Positions 42,427 through 51,825 are shown, counted from the stretch's first letter. The stretch is 64,000 nucleotides of DNA from Paenibacillus sp. KS-LC4 (GCF_036894955.1 NZ_CP145905.1:3490501-3554500); one strand, 5' to 3'. Program-made: numbers and translations. The notes: generated from the sequence alone by a model not told the origin.

Positions 42427-44148
42427 CTAGTCGTGGAAATTAAGCCCCGAAGTCGTAGCCTTCACATAACCGCTTCGAATGACGAAATCGCCGAAATGCT
42501 CGCCCTGCTCGCGCTCTTTCGCGAAGCGGTTAATAATAGGCGTCAGCGTGCTGATAATTTCCGTTTCATCAATATTTTCCTTGTACATCTTGTTAAGGCG
42601 GTCGCCGTTGAAGCTTGCGCCCAAGTACATATTGTATTTGCCCGGCGATTTTCCGATAAATGAAATTTCGCCCAGCGCTGGGCGGCCACAGCCGTTCGGG
42701 CAGCCTGTCATGCGAATAACGATGGACTCGTCACGCAGACCAGCCTCATCCATGACCACATCCAGCTTGTCGATCAAAGTCGGCAAATACCGTTCCGCTT
42801 CCGCCATCGCAAGGCCGCAGGTAGGCAGCGCTACGCAGGAAATCGAGCTGCGGCGCAAAGCCGAATAATGCGAGCCGTCTGTCAGCTTATATTGCTCAAT
42901 CAGCTCCAAAATTTTGCGTTTTTTCTGCGTCGTAATATTGGCAATAACGAGATTCTGGTTCGGCGAAAGGCGGAAGTCTCCGGTATGGATCTTCGCAATT
43001 TCACGGAGGCCCGTCATCAGCTTGTAGTCGCCGTCATCTTGAATCCGCCCGCTTTGAATGTACAGCGTCAGGTTCCATTTGCCGTTTGTGCCTTTAAGCC
43101 AGCCATAGCGGTCGCCATTGCTGTCAAAGTGGAAATCGCGCGGCGCTTCCAGCTTCCAGCCCATTCTTTTGTGCAGCTCGTCAACAAACCAGTCCAGACC
43201 GTGGCGGTCAATCGTGTATTTGAAACGGGCATTTTTACGTACAGAGCGATTGCCATAATCGCGTTGAATCATAACCGTTTTCTCGGCAACGTCAATCGTT
43301 TGCTCAGGCGTACAGAAGCCAATAACGCGGCCAAGCTGCGGATAGGTTGCCGTATCGCCATGCGTCATGCCCATGCCGCCGCCAACGGTTACGTTGAAGC
43401 CGACGAGCTTGCCCTTTTCCAAAATCGCGATGTAGCCCAGATCCTGAGAGTAAACATCTACATCGTTGGATGGCGGTACGGCCATCCCGATTTTGAACTT
43501 ACGCGGCAAGTAAACCGGTCCATAGATCGGCTCCACTTCGCCAGCCGCCTCCGAGCTTTCTACCTTCTCGCCATCCAGCCAAATTTCATGATAGGCAGGC
43601 GTGCGCGGCGCGAGGTGATTGTTAATGCGTCTTGCCCATTCATTCACTTGCTCATGAGCCTCAGATAGATGCGGGTTAGGATTGCTCATCACATTACGAT
43701 TAACATCGCCACAAGCAGCAAGCGTCGTCATGAGCTTGTCGTTGATCGTACGGATCGTCTTCTTCAAATTCCATTTCAACACGCCGTGCATTTGGAAAGC
43801 CTGACGAGTCGTCAGACGCAGCGTTCCGTTGCCATACTTATGAGCCAGTTCGTCCATCGCCAGCCATTGCTCGGATGTCGCTACACCGCCAGGCACAACG
43901 ACGCGGAGCATGAACTGGTACGCAGCCTCCAGCTTCTGCTTCTCGCGCTCATTGCGCAAATCCCGATCATCCTGCATATAGCTGCCGTGGAATTTCATCA
44001 AGCGGTTGTCGTCCTCCGGCAAGCTTCCTGTAATCGGATTGCGAAGCGTCTCTACGAGCGCTCCGCGCAAGTAATTGCTCTCTATTTTTATAATTTCAAC
44101 GTCGCTCGGCGGTCCGCCGATCGGCTTTACGATTTGATCATTTGCCAT
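42427..44148 (-). CDS. cysI: CysI: sulfite reductase hemoprotein beta subunit
   Basis: About 573 residues, the subunit that carries siroheme and a 4Fe-4S cluster and reduces sulfite to sulfide in assimilation. The four cluster cysteines are in [11 protein letters not shown] and [10 protein letters not shown]. Other conserved segments are [26 protein letters not shown] and [20 protein letters not shown]. The frame opens with GTG at 44169, but that lies within the GAGAGGAG ribosome site; the ATG at 44148 is 9 bases downstream. It follows cysJ by about 35 bases in one operon. The length is right for the assimilatory form, and no CysG or dissimilatory partners are present. Confidence 0.95.
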   Translation of the reverse strand: MANDQIVKPIGGPPSDVEIIKIESNYLRGALVETLRNPITGSLPEDDNRLMKFHGSYMQDDRDLRNEREKQKLEAAYQFMLRVVVPGGVATSEQWLAMDELAHKYGNGTLRLTTRQAFQMHGVLKWNLKKTIRTINDKLMTTLAACGDVNRNVMSNPNPHLSEAHEQVNEWARRINNHLAPRTPAYHEIWLDGEKVESSEAAGEVEPIYGPVYLPRKFKIGMAVPPSNDVDVYSQDLGYIAILEKGKLVGFNVTVGGGMGMTHGDTATYPQLGRVIGFCTPEQTIDVAEKTVMIQRDYGNRSVRKNARFKYTIDRHGLDWFVDELHKRMGWKLEAPRDFHFDSNGDRYGWLKGTNGKWNLTLYIQSGRIQDDGDYKLMTGLREIAKIHTGDFRLSPNQNLVIANITTQKKRKILELIEQYKLTDGSHYSALRRSSISCVALPTCGLAMAEAERYLPTLIDKLDVVMDEAGLRDESIVIRMTGCPNGCGRPALGEISFIGKSPGKYNMYLGASFNGDRLNKMYKENIDETEIISTLTPIINRFAKEREQGEHFGDFVIRSGYVKATTSGLNFHD

Positions 44149-44184
44149 TGCTGCTTGCTCCTCTCGCACTCGCTTTAAGTCGGT

Positions 44185-46050
44185 TTAATACACGTCACGC
44201 TGGTAGCGCTGCTGCTGCTGCATGTCAGCGAGATAAGCCTCGGCTTTCTCGCGGCTGATGCCGCCTTCCTGCTCAATGACCGTAAGGAGTGCGGCATGCA
44301 CATCATGTGCCATATGCTTCTCATCACCGCATACATATACATGAGCGCCGGCTTGCAGCCAATTATACAGCTCCTTGCCTTGCTCCAGAATACGGTGCTG
44401 TACGTACACCTTCTCTTCAGAATCGCGTGAGAACGCGACGTCAAGCTTCGTCAATACGCCGTCCTTCAGCATGCGCTGCCAGTCCGTTTGGTACAGGAAG
44501 TCCGTTACGAAATGACGGTCGCCATAAAATAACCAAGATTTCCCTTCCGCACCGGATTCCTCGCGCTCCTCCATAAATGCCCGGAATGGCGCCACGCCTG
44601 TTCCCGGACCAATCATAATAATCGGAGTTTCGGCGCTTGCCGGAAGCTTGAAATTCGGGTTGTTCTGAATGTAGATCGGAACCGTATCGCCTGGCTCCAG
44701 ACGCTCTGCCGTATGAATGGAGCATACGCCGTAACGCTCACGGCCATTTGCTTCATAGCGCACAGCACGAATCGTCAGATGCACCTCGTCTGGATTAGCT
44801 TGGAAGCTGCTTGCAATGGAATAAAGACGTGCTGGCAGCTTACGCAAAATACCGACAAATGCAGCAGGCGACCAGTTCCAAGGTGCGAAATCCTGCACCA
44901 GATCAAGCAAATCGCGGCCGTTCGTATATTCCTTCAGCTCTTTCTCCTTGCCTGGCGCTGTAAGCTCTTGCAGCCCGGTATTTGCACAAAGCTTCGCAGC
45001 CTGCTCCAGCAGCGGCTTCGTTAATACGGTAATTTCATAATGCTTCAGCAGCGCTTCACGCAGCGAGCCCTCTTCGCCTTTTTTATTAAATGGAACCTTC
45101 TCATCCGCGCTCCAGCCCAAAACCTGAATCAGCTCGTCTACAAGCCTCGGATGATTTTCTGGGAAAAGACCTAGACAATCGCCCGGCTCATATTGCAGGC
45201 CCGATCCGTCAAGCGACAGCTCCAGATGACGCGTCTCGCGGTCTGAACCGCGGCCGTTCAAGTTAATGTTCGCGAGTACTTCCGCATGAAATGGATTTGT
45301 CCGCGAATATTCGGATTCAGTCGAGCTAACCGAGGCGGTTGTTGATACTGCTGCTGGCTGTGCTGCTGCCGATCCATTCAAGCGCTCGTTTAGCGCTGCC
45401 GTAACTTGATTGAACCACTCTGCTGCCGGCTCATCATAATCCAAGTCGCAATCGACACGCGGTGTCAGGCGCTTGCCTCCTAGCTCCTCAAGACGAACGT
45501 CGAAATCTTTACCCGTCTGGCAGAAAAATTCATACGAAGTATCACCGAGCGACAGAACGGAGAAATACAATTCATCTAGCTGCGGTGCTCTTTTGCTATA
45601 AAGAAACTCATGGAAGGAGATTGCATTATCCGGCGGTTCGCCTTCTCCATGGGTACTTGCAATAATCAATAAATTTTCAATCTTCTTCAAGCCATTAGGC
45701 TTGAATTTGTTCATAGCGGCCAACGTAACCTGGAAGCCGTCTGCCTCAAGCTTGCTTGCAAGCTTGCCGGAAAGCCGTTGACTGTTGCCTGTCTGTGATC
45801 CAAATAAAATGGTCACTTCGCGGGAGCCTGCTGGCAGAGCGGGTGCAGACAGCGCTTGCCCTTCTACAGCAAGCGCCGCGCTTAATTGCGGCTCTGCACT
45901 AATAGGTGCAAAAGCTGCTGTACTCTGAACTGCGGACAAATATCCGCATAACCATATATGCTGCGATTCCGTCAAAGTTGGAAGAAGACGGTTAAGAAGC
46001 TCCACCTGCTCCTGATTAAAAGGACTGTTCGTCACCTGAAGTTGCAACAA
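44185..46050 (-). CDS. cysJ: CysJ: sulfite reductase flavoprotein alpha subunit
   Basis: 621 residues in the NADPH-cytochrome P450 reductase layout. A flavodoxin domain at about 80-230 (VTILFGSQTGNSQRLSGKLA, IASTHGEGEPPDNA, SLGDTSYEFFCQTGKD) binds FMN; then an FAD domain (PARLYSIASSFQ, YGVCSIHTAERL) and an NADPH domain (IMIGPGTGVAPFRAFMEER, FYGDRHFVTDFLY, VYVCGDEKHMAHDV). It passes electrons from NADPH to CysI. TTG start with GAGGTGGA upstream. The first 75 residues resemble the CysJ N-terminal extension. First gene of cysJI, with a 430-base upstream region that includes a structured leader. Confidence 0.95.
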   Translation of the reverse strand: MLQLQVTNSPFNQEQVELLNRLLPTLTESQHIWLCGYLSAVQSTAAFAPISAEPQLSAALAVEGQALSAPALPAGSREVTILFGSQTGNSQRLSGKLASKLEADGFQVTLAAMNKFKPNGLKKIENLLIIASTHGEGEPPDNAISFHEFLYSKRAPQLDELYFSVLSLGDTSYEFFCQTGKDFDVRLEELGGKRLTPRVDCDLDYDEPAAEWFNQVTAALNERLNGSAAAQPAAVSTTASVSSTESEYSRTNPFHAEVLANINLNGRGSDRETRHLELSLDGSGLQYEPGDCLGLFPENHPRLVDELIQVLGWSADEKVPFNKKGEEGSLREALLKHYEITVLTKPLLEQAAKLCANTGLQELTAPGKEKELKEYTNGRDLLDLVQDFAPWNWSPAAFVGILRKLPARLYSIASSFQANPDEVHLTIRAVRYEANGRERYGVCSIHTAERLEPGDTVPIYIQNNPNFKLPASAETPIIMIGPGTGVAPFRAFMEEREESGAEGKSWLFYGDRHFVTDFLYQTDWQRMLKDGVLTKLDVAFSRDSEEKVYVQHRILEQGKELYNWLQAGAHVYVCGDEKHMAHDVHAALLTVIEQEGGISREKAEAYLADMQQQQRYQRDVY

Positions 46051-46139
46051 AATCCACCTCTCATAAACATGAAATCATACTGTTTTTAAAATATAGGAAA
46101 GGATATCATTCACTCATCCTTGCTCTATATTTCTCGGAC

Positions 46140-46182
46140 TGAAACGCACCGCGCCGCCAAAGGACGGCTTTCGGCCGTTTCA
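46140..46182 (-). promoter_or_regulatory. Structured element in the cysJ leader
   Basis: On the minus strand TGAAACG (46182-46176) pairs perfectly with CGTTTCA (46146-46140). Inside is a short hairpin ACGGC-CGAAA-GCCGT and a G-rich stretch. It lies about 90 bases upstream of the cysJ start. I do not recognise it as the SAM, cobalamin, FMN or T-box type. Confidence 0.45.
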
Positions 46183-46410
46183 CCTTGAAACTGCGCTTAC
46201 ACACTTTAGTCCATCATTAATATTCAAACTAACATATTAAGTGCAATCGGGCAATGCGTGCATTACCCCCTAATTTTTCCCAAATATCCGATTCTGAAGC
46301 AAAATGTGGCTGAACCCGAGTGAAATGGGGGCATTTCACCCTAATTTAGCCTTATAAATTAACAATTATGATGATTTCCATTAGAAAAAGTGATAGACGA
46401 TTATGATGTT

Positions 46411-46449
46411 TTTTTGTGAAAAAAACCACGCTTCTCGCAGAAGCGTGGT
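46411..46449 (-). terminator. Terminator of moaA
   Basis: ACCACGCTTCT (46425-46435) and AGAAGCGTGGT (46439-46449) form a perfect 11-bp stem with a 3-base loop, followed on the minus strand by T6-7. Confidence 0.95.
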
Positions 46450-46480
46450 GGGATGGCCTTAGCGGTCATTCTTAAATAGA

Positions 46481-47500
46481 TTAGCCGCCGATATGAGACA
46501 TTTCAATTTTCGCTGGCGACTGGGTGCGGGTAGCCCGTTCCTCCGAATAACGATCATCACGCTTTGTCCATATGCGGGTAATGGATTCGCGAATCGACTC
46601 ATCTGTTTCGTCACCGCGCAGCAGCTCCATTAAATTATAGCCCTTCGAGGCAAACAGACATGTGTACAGCTTGCCTTCCGCAGAAATGCGTGCCCGTGTA
46701 CAGGTGCTGCAAAACGCATCGCTTACGGAGGAAATAAAACCGATTTCCCCCGATCCATCCAGGTAGCGATAGCGTGAAGCAACCTCGCCTATATAATGAG
46801 CCTCCACCGGCTCAAGCGGCAGATGCTCTTTCAGAAGCTGCAAAATCTGCTTGCTTGAAAAAACGTGATCCCACTTCCAGCCATTCGAATTACCCACATC
46901 CATATATTCAATGAACCGAAGAATATGTCCCTTTTCACGAAAATAAGCTGCCATTGGCCATATATCCTGATCATTGACGCCCTTCTGGACCACCATATTG
47001 ACTTTGACTGGCATGCCTGCAGCAGATGCCGCTTCAATGCCATCCAGCACGGCCTGTACGCCGCTGCGGTTGCCGTTCATTAGCCGGAACCGCTCGTCAT
47101 TCAGCGAATCCAGACTGACCGTTACCCGCCGCATTCCAGCTTCCGCAAGTGCAGCAGCCGATTTGGGCAGCAGAACCCCATTGGTCGTAAGCGCAATATC
47201 CTCAACGCCCGGAATGGCATTCAAGCGCTTGATCAGCGTTGGCAAATCCTTTCTAAGCAACGGCTCTCCGCCAGTAATTCTAAGCTTCTTCACGCCGAGT
47301 GATACAAAAATCGTTACGAGCCGTTCTATCTCATCAAAGCTGAGCACCTTGTCCTCAGGCAAAAACGGATAGTCCTTGCCAAAAATTTCGGCCGGCATGC
47401 AATAACGGCAGCGGAAATTACAACGGTCAGTAACAGATATACGCAGGTCCCGCAGACCACGGTTCAATTGATCCTTTATTGAATGCTCCAAGCTCCTCAC
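46481..47500 (-). CDS. moaA: MoaA: GTP 3',8-cyclase of molybdenum cofactor synthesis
   Basis: 339 residues, a radical SAM enzyme that turns GTP into the first Moco intermediate with MoaC. The N-terminal 4Fe-4S/SAM site is CNFRCRYC (C27, C31, C34). The second cluster is in [19 protein letters not shown] (CxxC-x13-C). [22 protein letters not shown] and a C-terminal Gly-Gly (SHIGG) needed for activity are all present. GTG at 47500 is the longest start, but its ribosome site is weak and TTG at 47491 is an alternative. It is divergent from mobA. MoaC, MoaD and MoaE are not in the window. Confidence 0.95.
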   Translation of the reverse strand: MRSLEHSIKDQLNRGLRDLRISVTDRCNFRCRYCMPAEIFGKDYPFLPEDKVLSFDEIERLVTIFVSLGVKKLRITGGEPLLRKDLPTLIKRLNAIPGVEDIALTTNGVLLPKSAAALAEAGMRRVTVSLDSLNDERFRLMNGNRSGVQAVLDGIEAASAAGMPVKVNMVVQKGVNDQDIWPMAAYFREKGHILRFIEYMDVGNSNGWKWDHVFSSKQILQLLKEHLPLEPVEAHYIGEVASRYRYLDGSGEIGFISSVSDAFCSTCTRARISAEGKLYTCLFASKGYNLMELLRGDETDESIRESITRIWTKRDDRYSEERATRTQSPAKIEMSHIGG

Positions 47501-47652
47501 CTCAGGTTATGCAAAAGAGAATGTTGTTTAATGATAGCCTCATCCTTTACACTAGGGTAAATAGCGAACAAGTTCCTTACATTATGAATAGAGGTCAAGT
47601 ATTTGTCAATGTTCCTGACATCAACGAATGATGGAAAGCAAGGTGAACGAGA

Positions 47653-48252
47653 ATGAACCTGGAAGCTATTGTACTTGCCGGAGGAGAAAGCCGCCGCATG
47701 CAGCAGCGCAAAGAATTGCTCCTTATTAATGACAAGCCTGTTATTCAAATGATAACCGAGCAGCTAAGTGTTCTAACAGACCGTATTTCTATCATTACGA
47801 ATGAGCCTGAATTATATCCCTTCCTTGCTCCCTCTATTACCATTAAGCCTGATATCTTTCCAAGTCTTGGCCCGATTGCCGGACTGCATGCCGGAATGAG
47901 CGATCAGGAACCGGACACCCTTTACATTGTCGCGGCCTGTGACTATCCACTGCTCACCGCTGCGCCTTTTATTGAAATGCTGGCGCTGCTTGGCAGCCAT
48001 CCAGCCAAGGATGCTGTCGTTCCCATCATCGAGGAGCGAAGCCATCCCTTGTTTGCCATCTTCCATGGACGAACGCTGGGCAAATGGGCGGCCGCGCTGT
48101 ACAGCCGCAATCTGAAGGTCATGGATGTGCTGCCGCAGTTGTCCGTCATTTCCTACAAGCCTGACAATCCAGCCATAATAGAGCAATTCATTAATATGAA
48201 CACGCCAGAGGATTATCAAGCCATTTTATTAAAGAAGCAGCTCGCGCCTTAA
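47653..48252 (+). CDS. mobA: MobA-type molybdenum cofactor guanylyltransferase, variant loop
   Basis: 199 residues of the MobA nucleotidyl-transferase fold, which attaches GMP to Mo-molybdopterin. The nucleotide loop reads LAGGESRRMQQRKELL where typical members have LAGGxSRRMGxDK, so the G and D are replaced. Other parts are standard: DIFPSLGPIAGLHAGM, VAACDYPLL, PLFAIFHG and FINMNTPEDY. AAGGTGA precedes the ATG. It is divergent from moaA and converges on an ABC exporter with only 3 bases between the stops. A second MobA lies at 51106. It may be a MobA with altered affinity or another NTP transferase of the family. Confidence 0.85.
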   Translation: MNLEAIVLAGGESRRMQQRKELLLINDKPVIQMITEQLSVLTDRISIITNEPELYPFLAPSITIKPDIFPSLGPIAGLHAGMSDQEPDTLYIVAACDYPLLTAAPFIEMLALLGSHPAKDAVVPIIEERSHPLFAIFHGRTLGKWAAALYSRNLKVMDVLPQLSVISYKPDNPAIIEQFINMNTPEDYQAILLKKQLAP

Positions 48253-48255
48253 CGG

Positions 48256-49974
48256 TTAGACCGTGCTGTATTGGGCTTGATGCAGCTTGCTGTAAATACC
48301 CCCTGCCGCAACCAGCTCTTGATGCCTTCCTTGCTCGGCTATGCCGCTCTCGTCGACGACAATGATGCGATCCGCATTTTTAATCGTCGTCAGGCGGTGG
48401 GCAATGACTAGCGTTGTTCTGCCTACGGACAGGTCGGACAGCGATTTTTGAATGGCGACTTCCGTCTCCGTATCCAGTGCCGAGGTCGCTTCATCGAGGA
48501 TGAGAATCGGCGGATTTTTCAAAAACATGCGAGCAATCGACAGGCGCTGCTTCTGTCCGCCCGAAAGCTTGACGCCGCGCTCTCCAATAATGGTATCTAG
48601 CCCTTCAGGCATTTTTCGGATTAAATCTTCGAGCGATGCCCGGCGCGCCGCCTCCCAAATTTCGTCCTCTGTTGCGAGCAAGTTGCCATAAGCAATATTT
48701 TCACGAATGGTGCCTGAGAACAGGAACACATCCTGCTGCACGATTCCAATATTTTTGCGCAGCGATGCCAGCTTAATGTCCCGAATATCTTTGCCGTCTA
48801 CCGTAATACTGCCCGCAAGCACATCATAAAACCTTGGCAATAAACTGCAAATCGTCGTTTTCCCTGCGCCAGACGGCCCGACGAAGGCCACCGTCTCTCC
48901 AGCGTTAATATCCAAATTGATTTTCTGTAAAATCATATTGTTCGTTTCGTAACCGAAGCTCACGTCATGAAAACGGACATTGCCGACGACTTTTTTGAGC
49001 TCTGTCGCATTTGGCCGATCTTCAATGTCAGGATCTGTATCAATGATTTCCGTGTAACGCCTAAAGCCGGCGATGCCTTTTGGATAGCTTTCGATAACCG
49101 CATTAATTTTCTCAATCGGGCGGAAGAAAATGTTCGATAGCAGGATGAACGCCATAAATTCACCCATATCCAGCTTGCCCTGAATAAAGAAATAAGCGCC
49201 GCAAATCATAACAAAAATCGTAACGAGACGCATCATCATGTAGCTGACGGAAATGCTTTTCGCCATCGTTTTGTAAGCGAGCAGCTTCGTCAGGCGGAAA
49301 TTTTGGTTGTCTACCGAAAACAGCTTTTTCTCATGCTCTTCGTTTGCAAACGATTGAACGACACGAATGCCGCCGACATTGTCTTCAATACGGGCGTTAA
49401 AATTGCCGACATCGCCGAACAAGCGACGGTACGTTTTGCTCATTTTGCCGCCGAAGACGATAATCAGCCAAGCCATGACTGGAATGATGATGAAGGTTAT
49501 AAGTGCAAGCTCGAGGTTTATGTAGGCCATTAAAGAGAAGGAGCCAATAAGCGTCATAACCGCAATAAATATATCCTCTGGTCCGTGATGCGCTACTTCG
49601 CCAATATCATTCAGGTCATTCGTAATGCGGCCGATCAAATGCCCTGTCTTGTGATTATCGAAGAAGCGAAAGCTGAGCTTTTGGATATGGTCGAACATTT
49701 TGCGCCGCATATCCGTTTCAATGTTAATGCCTAGCATATGCCCCCAGTAGGTAACTACATAATTTAAAGCCGTATTGAGCGCATAAACGGCAAGCAGCCC
49801 CGCACATGCGGCTAAAATTAACGGCCAGTTCTGGCTCGGCAGCAAGTCGTTAATAAATTGACTAACTGCCAGCGGGAAGGCCAGCTCCAGCAATCCAGCA
49901 ACAATAGCGCAGCCGAAATCAAGAAAGAACAGCCCCTTATAGGGACGATAATACGAAAAAAATCGACGCAGCAT
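48256..49974 (-). CDS. ABC-type exporter half-transporter (membrane + ATPase)
   Basis: 572 residues. Six membrane helices in the first 310 (FFSYYRPYKGLFFLDFGCAIVAG, LIGRITNDLNDIGEVAHHG) and a C-terminal ATPase with Walker A GPSGAGKTTICSLLPRFYD, the Q-loop IGIVQQDVFLFSG, signature LSGGQKQRLSIARMF, Walker B ILILDEATSALD and the H-loop IAHRLTTIKNAD. It works as a dimer and resembles multidrug exporters such as BmrA or YknU/V, although lipid or peptide substrates are equally possible. The ribosome site is weak (GAGAG). Three 11-base direct repeats lie about 170-200 bases upstream. Confidence 0.9.
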   Translation of the reverse strand: MLRRFFSYYRPYKGLFFLDFGCAIVAGLLELAFPLAVSQFINDLLPSQNWPLILAACAGLLAVYALNTALNYVVTYWGHMLGINIETDMRRKMFDHIQKLSFRFFDNHKTGHLIGRITNDLNDIGEVAHHGPEDIFIAVMTLIGSFSLMAYINLELALITFIIIPVMAWLIIVFGGKMSKTYRRLFGDVGNFNARIEDNVGGIRVVQSFANEEHEKKLFSVDNQNFRLTKLLAYKTMAKSISVSYMMMRLVTIFVMICGAYFFIQGKLDMGEFMAFILLSNIFFRPIEKINAVIESYPKGIAGFRRYTEIIDTDPDIEDRPNATELKKVVGNVRFHDVSFGYETNNMILQKINLDINAGETVAFVGPSGAGKTTICSLLPRFYDVLAGSITVDGKDIRDIKLASLRKNIGIVQQDVFLFSGTIRENIAYGNLLATEDEIWEAARRASLEDLIRKMPEGLDTIIGERGVKLSGGQKQRLSIARMFLKNPPILILDEATSALDTETEVAIQKSLSDLSVGRTTLVIAHRLTTIKNADRIIVVDESGIAEQGRHQELVAAGGIYSKLHQAQYSTV

Positions 49975-50142
49975 TTTAAAATCACTCTCTCATCTGTAGA
50001 TTAGGTTCACAAGCGTATTCCGGCTAATCCGAATCATCCCCAGCAACCCATTTCTCAATTATAGCATGATTGCTGCGGACTGGCGTGCGAATCCCCCTAT
50101 AGATTCCCAAATTGATCGCGCCCTGCTGCCTCTTCTTAATTC

Positions 50143-50175
50143 TTTTCTAGTTCTTGTCTAGCTCTGTTCTAGTGC
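50143..50175. repeat. Three tandem 11-base repeats
   Basis: TTTTCTAGTTC, TTGTCTAGCTC and TGTTCTAGTGC, one helix turn apart, with CTTAATTCT on both sides. This is the spacing of binding half-sites for OmpR/PhoB-type regulators. It lies 170-200 bases upstream of the exporter. Confidence 0.6.
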
Positions 50176-50213
50176 TTAATTCTGTTTCTCGTTCTAAAAA
50201 CCGATATTATAAA

Positions 50214-50253
50214 AACAAGCCCCGCCGTCGCGAACCCAGCGACGTCGGAGCTT
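50214..50253 (-). terminator. Terminator after the small hypothetical genes
   Basis: On the minus strand AGCTCCG-A-CGTCGC pairs with GCGACG-G-CGGGGCT around a 7-base loop, followed by TGTTTTT. It begins about 20 bases after the stop at 50275. Confidence 0.75.
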
Positions 50254-50274
50254 TATAGTAAAGACTGTACTCAC

Positions 50275-50508
50275 CTATAAAAAATACACCCAATCATGCA
50301 GCTGCATTCCGTCACTCGCCGCCTTTCCCTTAAACAGCGTGTATGGCTTCGGCAAAGTTTGCTTTTCCGCCGAACGATCCTCCATCCATACCTTAATACT
50401 GCTGCCTGCATACGACATCAGCTCATCCACCAAGCGCTGCAGCTCCATCATGAGGCTGCACCTGCTCCCGTATTTGAACTGGCCGCTTTCTAACCGCAGT
50501 GCTTGCAT
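50275..50508 (-). pseudogene. C-terminal part of a frameshifted hypothetical gene
   Basis: A 77-codon frame that overlaps the end of the frame 50490-50801 by 19 bases. It has no ribosome site and opens at an ATG inside the coding region of the upstream frame. Reading across (LELDLKRPVE joined to QALRLESGQFKYGSRCSLM) makes a plausible continuous protein of about 175 residues. A single-base insertion or deletion near 50505 would explain it. Otherwise it would be a second protein translated by coupling. Confidence 0.5.
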
Positions 50509-50801
50509 TCCACGGGACGCTTCAAATCCAGCTCAAGCCTGTATCCATGAATCCAATCCCAAAATTCCGGCGGTGCCTGCTCCTCAATAAACAACAGCAC
50601 CTCCTCATCCTTCTCCCAGTCACTGTAGCCCTTCACCGCCGCATTGACGACCTCAAGCTCCCCCTCCTGCTTCTCTTCCAGAAACCAGGAGAATTTCTTG
50701 GCGAACAGCTGCTGGAGCAGCCCTTCAATGGATTTTGCAAATGAGCTTCTCGGCTCCTGCTTGCGGATGAAGCATAAATCAAGCATAAATTCCGATTTCA
50801 T
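50490..50801 (-). CDS. Hypothetical protein, probably the N-terminal part of a frameshifted gene
   Basis: I do not recognise this family. From the ATG at 50801, with GGGAGG 8 bases upstream, it gives 103 residues: MKSEFMLDLCFIRKQ, two aromatic segments (FAKKFSWFLEEK, PPEFWDWIHGYRLELDLKR), then ends abruptly with ECKHCG. The sequence seems to continue in another frame from 50508 to 50275. The ORF can be extended upstream to 50822, but the ribosome site supports 50801. No membrane segment. Confidence 0.55.
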   Translation of the reverse strand: MKSEFMLDLCFIRKQEPRSSFAKSIEGLLQQLFAKKFSWFLEEKQEGELEVVNAAVKGYSDWEKDEEVLLFIEEQAPPEFWDWIHGYRLELDLKRPVECKHCG

Positions 50802-51054
50802 CGTCAATTCCTCCCAGTGCATCTATGGTAAATGTCTGTTCCGCCTTCACCTGAGTCAAATTGATACCGAAGGCGACGACGGTGTACAGACCATTTTCTC
50901 CCATCGTAAAATACATCCAGCCGAACACGAGCGGAAACGAAACGCAGCTGGATAAAATACTTCCCCGGCCAAGCAGCACGTGCTGTGCCCAGCGGTTAAC
51001 GCCACGCTTGAAGATGAAGCGATAGGTCGCCAAATGCTCAACCGATGTTTGCAT
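50779..51054 (-). CDS. Doubtful small membrane-like protein
   Basis: A 91-codon frame with one or two hydrophobic stretches (ILSSCVSFPLVFGWMYFT and LYTVVAFGINL) and a basic start (ATYRFIFKRGVNRWAQHV). It reads like the first part of a membrane protein, but no ribosome site precedes the ATG, and the last 20 residues overlap the start of the next gene in a different frame. It could be a real short gene or a decayed one, located between mobA (51106) and the frameshifted gene. Confidence 0.35.
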   Translation of the reverse strand: MQTSVEHLATYRFIFKRGVNRWAQHVLLGRGSILSSCVSFPLVFGWMYFTMGENGLYTVVAFGINLTQVKAEQTFTIDALGGIDDEIGIYA

Positions 51055-51105
51055 GGTTGAACCATCGGGTGCCGACGCACACGAGAATCGGCAGCGCTAC
51101 TACGG

Positions 51106-51705
51106 TCATTCATACAAGCGGATGATGCGCTCGTATTCCTCAGGCGTGTTCACATTCGTCACACAGCTAAGCGGCTCGGCGGGCGCTTCAAGCTGCTGCA
51201 AATCAACTCCGTTATAGCAAATTCCGTTCAAAAACGTCATCACCCGATATTCTTTTATTTCGAGCAGCTTCTCTATTTCGACAGCGCTGCGCTTGTCATA
51301 GACGCCATGCAGCGGATGCAGCTTGCCAGCCGCAAACGGAATGGCCGCCGCAGAGCGATGTTCCCGCTTCACCTTCCACAGCTGCTCGGCAACCGTGCTT
51401 GAAATAAGCGGCATGTCGCAGCCCACGACCCAAATGTCCGAATGTGTCGCTAGGGTCAAGGCGGCATGCATGCCGCTCAGCGGCCCTTTGTCTGGAATGT
51501 AGTCTGTAATGATGCGAATGCTGCTCCCCAAAATCGGCAAAAAACTTCGCGGGTCATTCGTTACTAAAATGACTTCAGCGCAAAGCTGCTGCATCGTGCG
51601 GATCTGCCGCTCAACGATGCTTTCGTTTACAAAAGGAAGCAGACCTTTATGGCGACCGCCCATTCTGCGGCTTTGCCCGCCGGCCAATATGGCTCCCGTC
51701 AGCAT
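51106..51705 (-). CDS. mobA: MobA: molybdenum cofactor guanylyltransferase (second copy)
   Basis: 199 residues from ATG 51705, 7 bases after GGAGGG (the frame itself extends to 51789). The nucleotide loop LAGGQSRRMGGRHKGLL keeps the RRMG of typical MobA. Other motifs: VILVTNDPRSFLP, DYIPDKGPLSGMHAAL, VVGCDMPLISS, GKLHPLHGVYD and VTNVNTPEEYE. It transfers GMP from GTP to Mo-molybdopterin for the bis-MGD cofactor of nitrate reductase or formate dehydrogenase-type enzymes. It is divergent from fnr across a region with an FNR box. With the mobA at 47653 there are two paralogs only 3.5 kb apart. Confidence 0.9.
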   Translation of the reverse strand: MLTGAILAGGQSRRMGGRHKGLLPFVNESIVERQIRTMQQLCAEVILVTNDPRSFLPILGSSIRIITDYIPDKGPLSGMHAALTLATHSDIWVVGCDMPLISSTVAEQLWKVKREHRSAAAIPFAAGKLHPLHGVYDKRSAVEIEKLLEIKEYRVMTFLNGICYNGVDLQQLEAPAEPLSCVTNVNTPEEYERIIRLYE

Positions 51706-51825
51706 ATATGTCCCTCCGTTCTGTAGTGGACACCCTTTTCTGGCTACATTATAGAAGGTTTTATAAGGCGATACTGTTACAAATATCACTCTCTTAGGCT
51801 TTATTTACAATTAATATGGCCAAAG

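Larger units (their letters stand above)
46051..46480. other. Upstream region of cysJ and 3' region of moaA
   Basis: 430 bases without a gene. The left part is the cysJ leader with a candidate structured element (46140-46182). A promoter-like TTGCAC followed by an AT-rich -10 region lies on the minus strand near 46245-46220. The right end holds the moaA terminator. Confidence 0.6.
49975..50274. other. Upstream region of the ABC exporter gene
   Basis: 300 bases. It contains a tandem repeat at 50143-50175 and the terminator of the next gene at 50218-50253. No small gene is supported. Confidence 0.7.

Noticed and set aside
44185..46050. Nitric-oxide synthase or P450 reductase instead of CysJ
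   Set aside because: The gene is directly followed by cysI and the N-terminal extension fits CysJ.
46365..46395. Possible CymR-like half sites near ATTTCCATTAGAAA
   Set aside because: Match to the ATTCC...GGAAT palindrome is poor and it is 300 bases from cysJ.
46051..46480. SAM riboswitch or T-box for cysJI
   Set aside because: The conserved core sequences of the S-box and T-box (GGCAACC, GGTGG with matching leader) were not found.
50856..51113. 85-codon frame on the minus strand
   Set aside because: It overlaps the 91-codon membrane-like frame in another phase, is rich in Ser/Arg/Cys as shadow frames are, and has no ribosome site.
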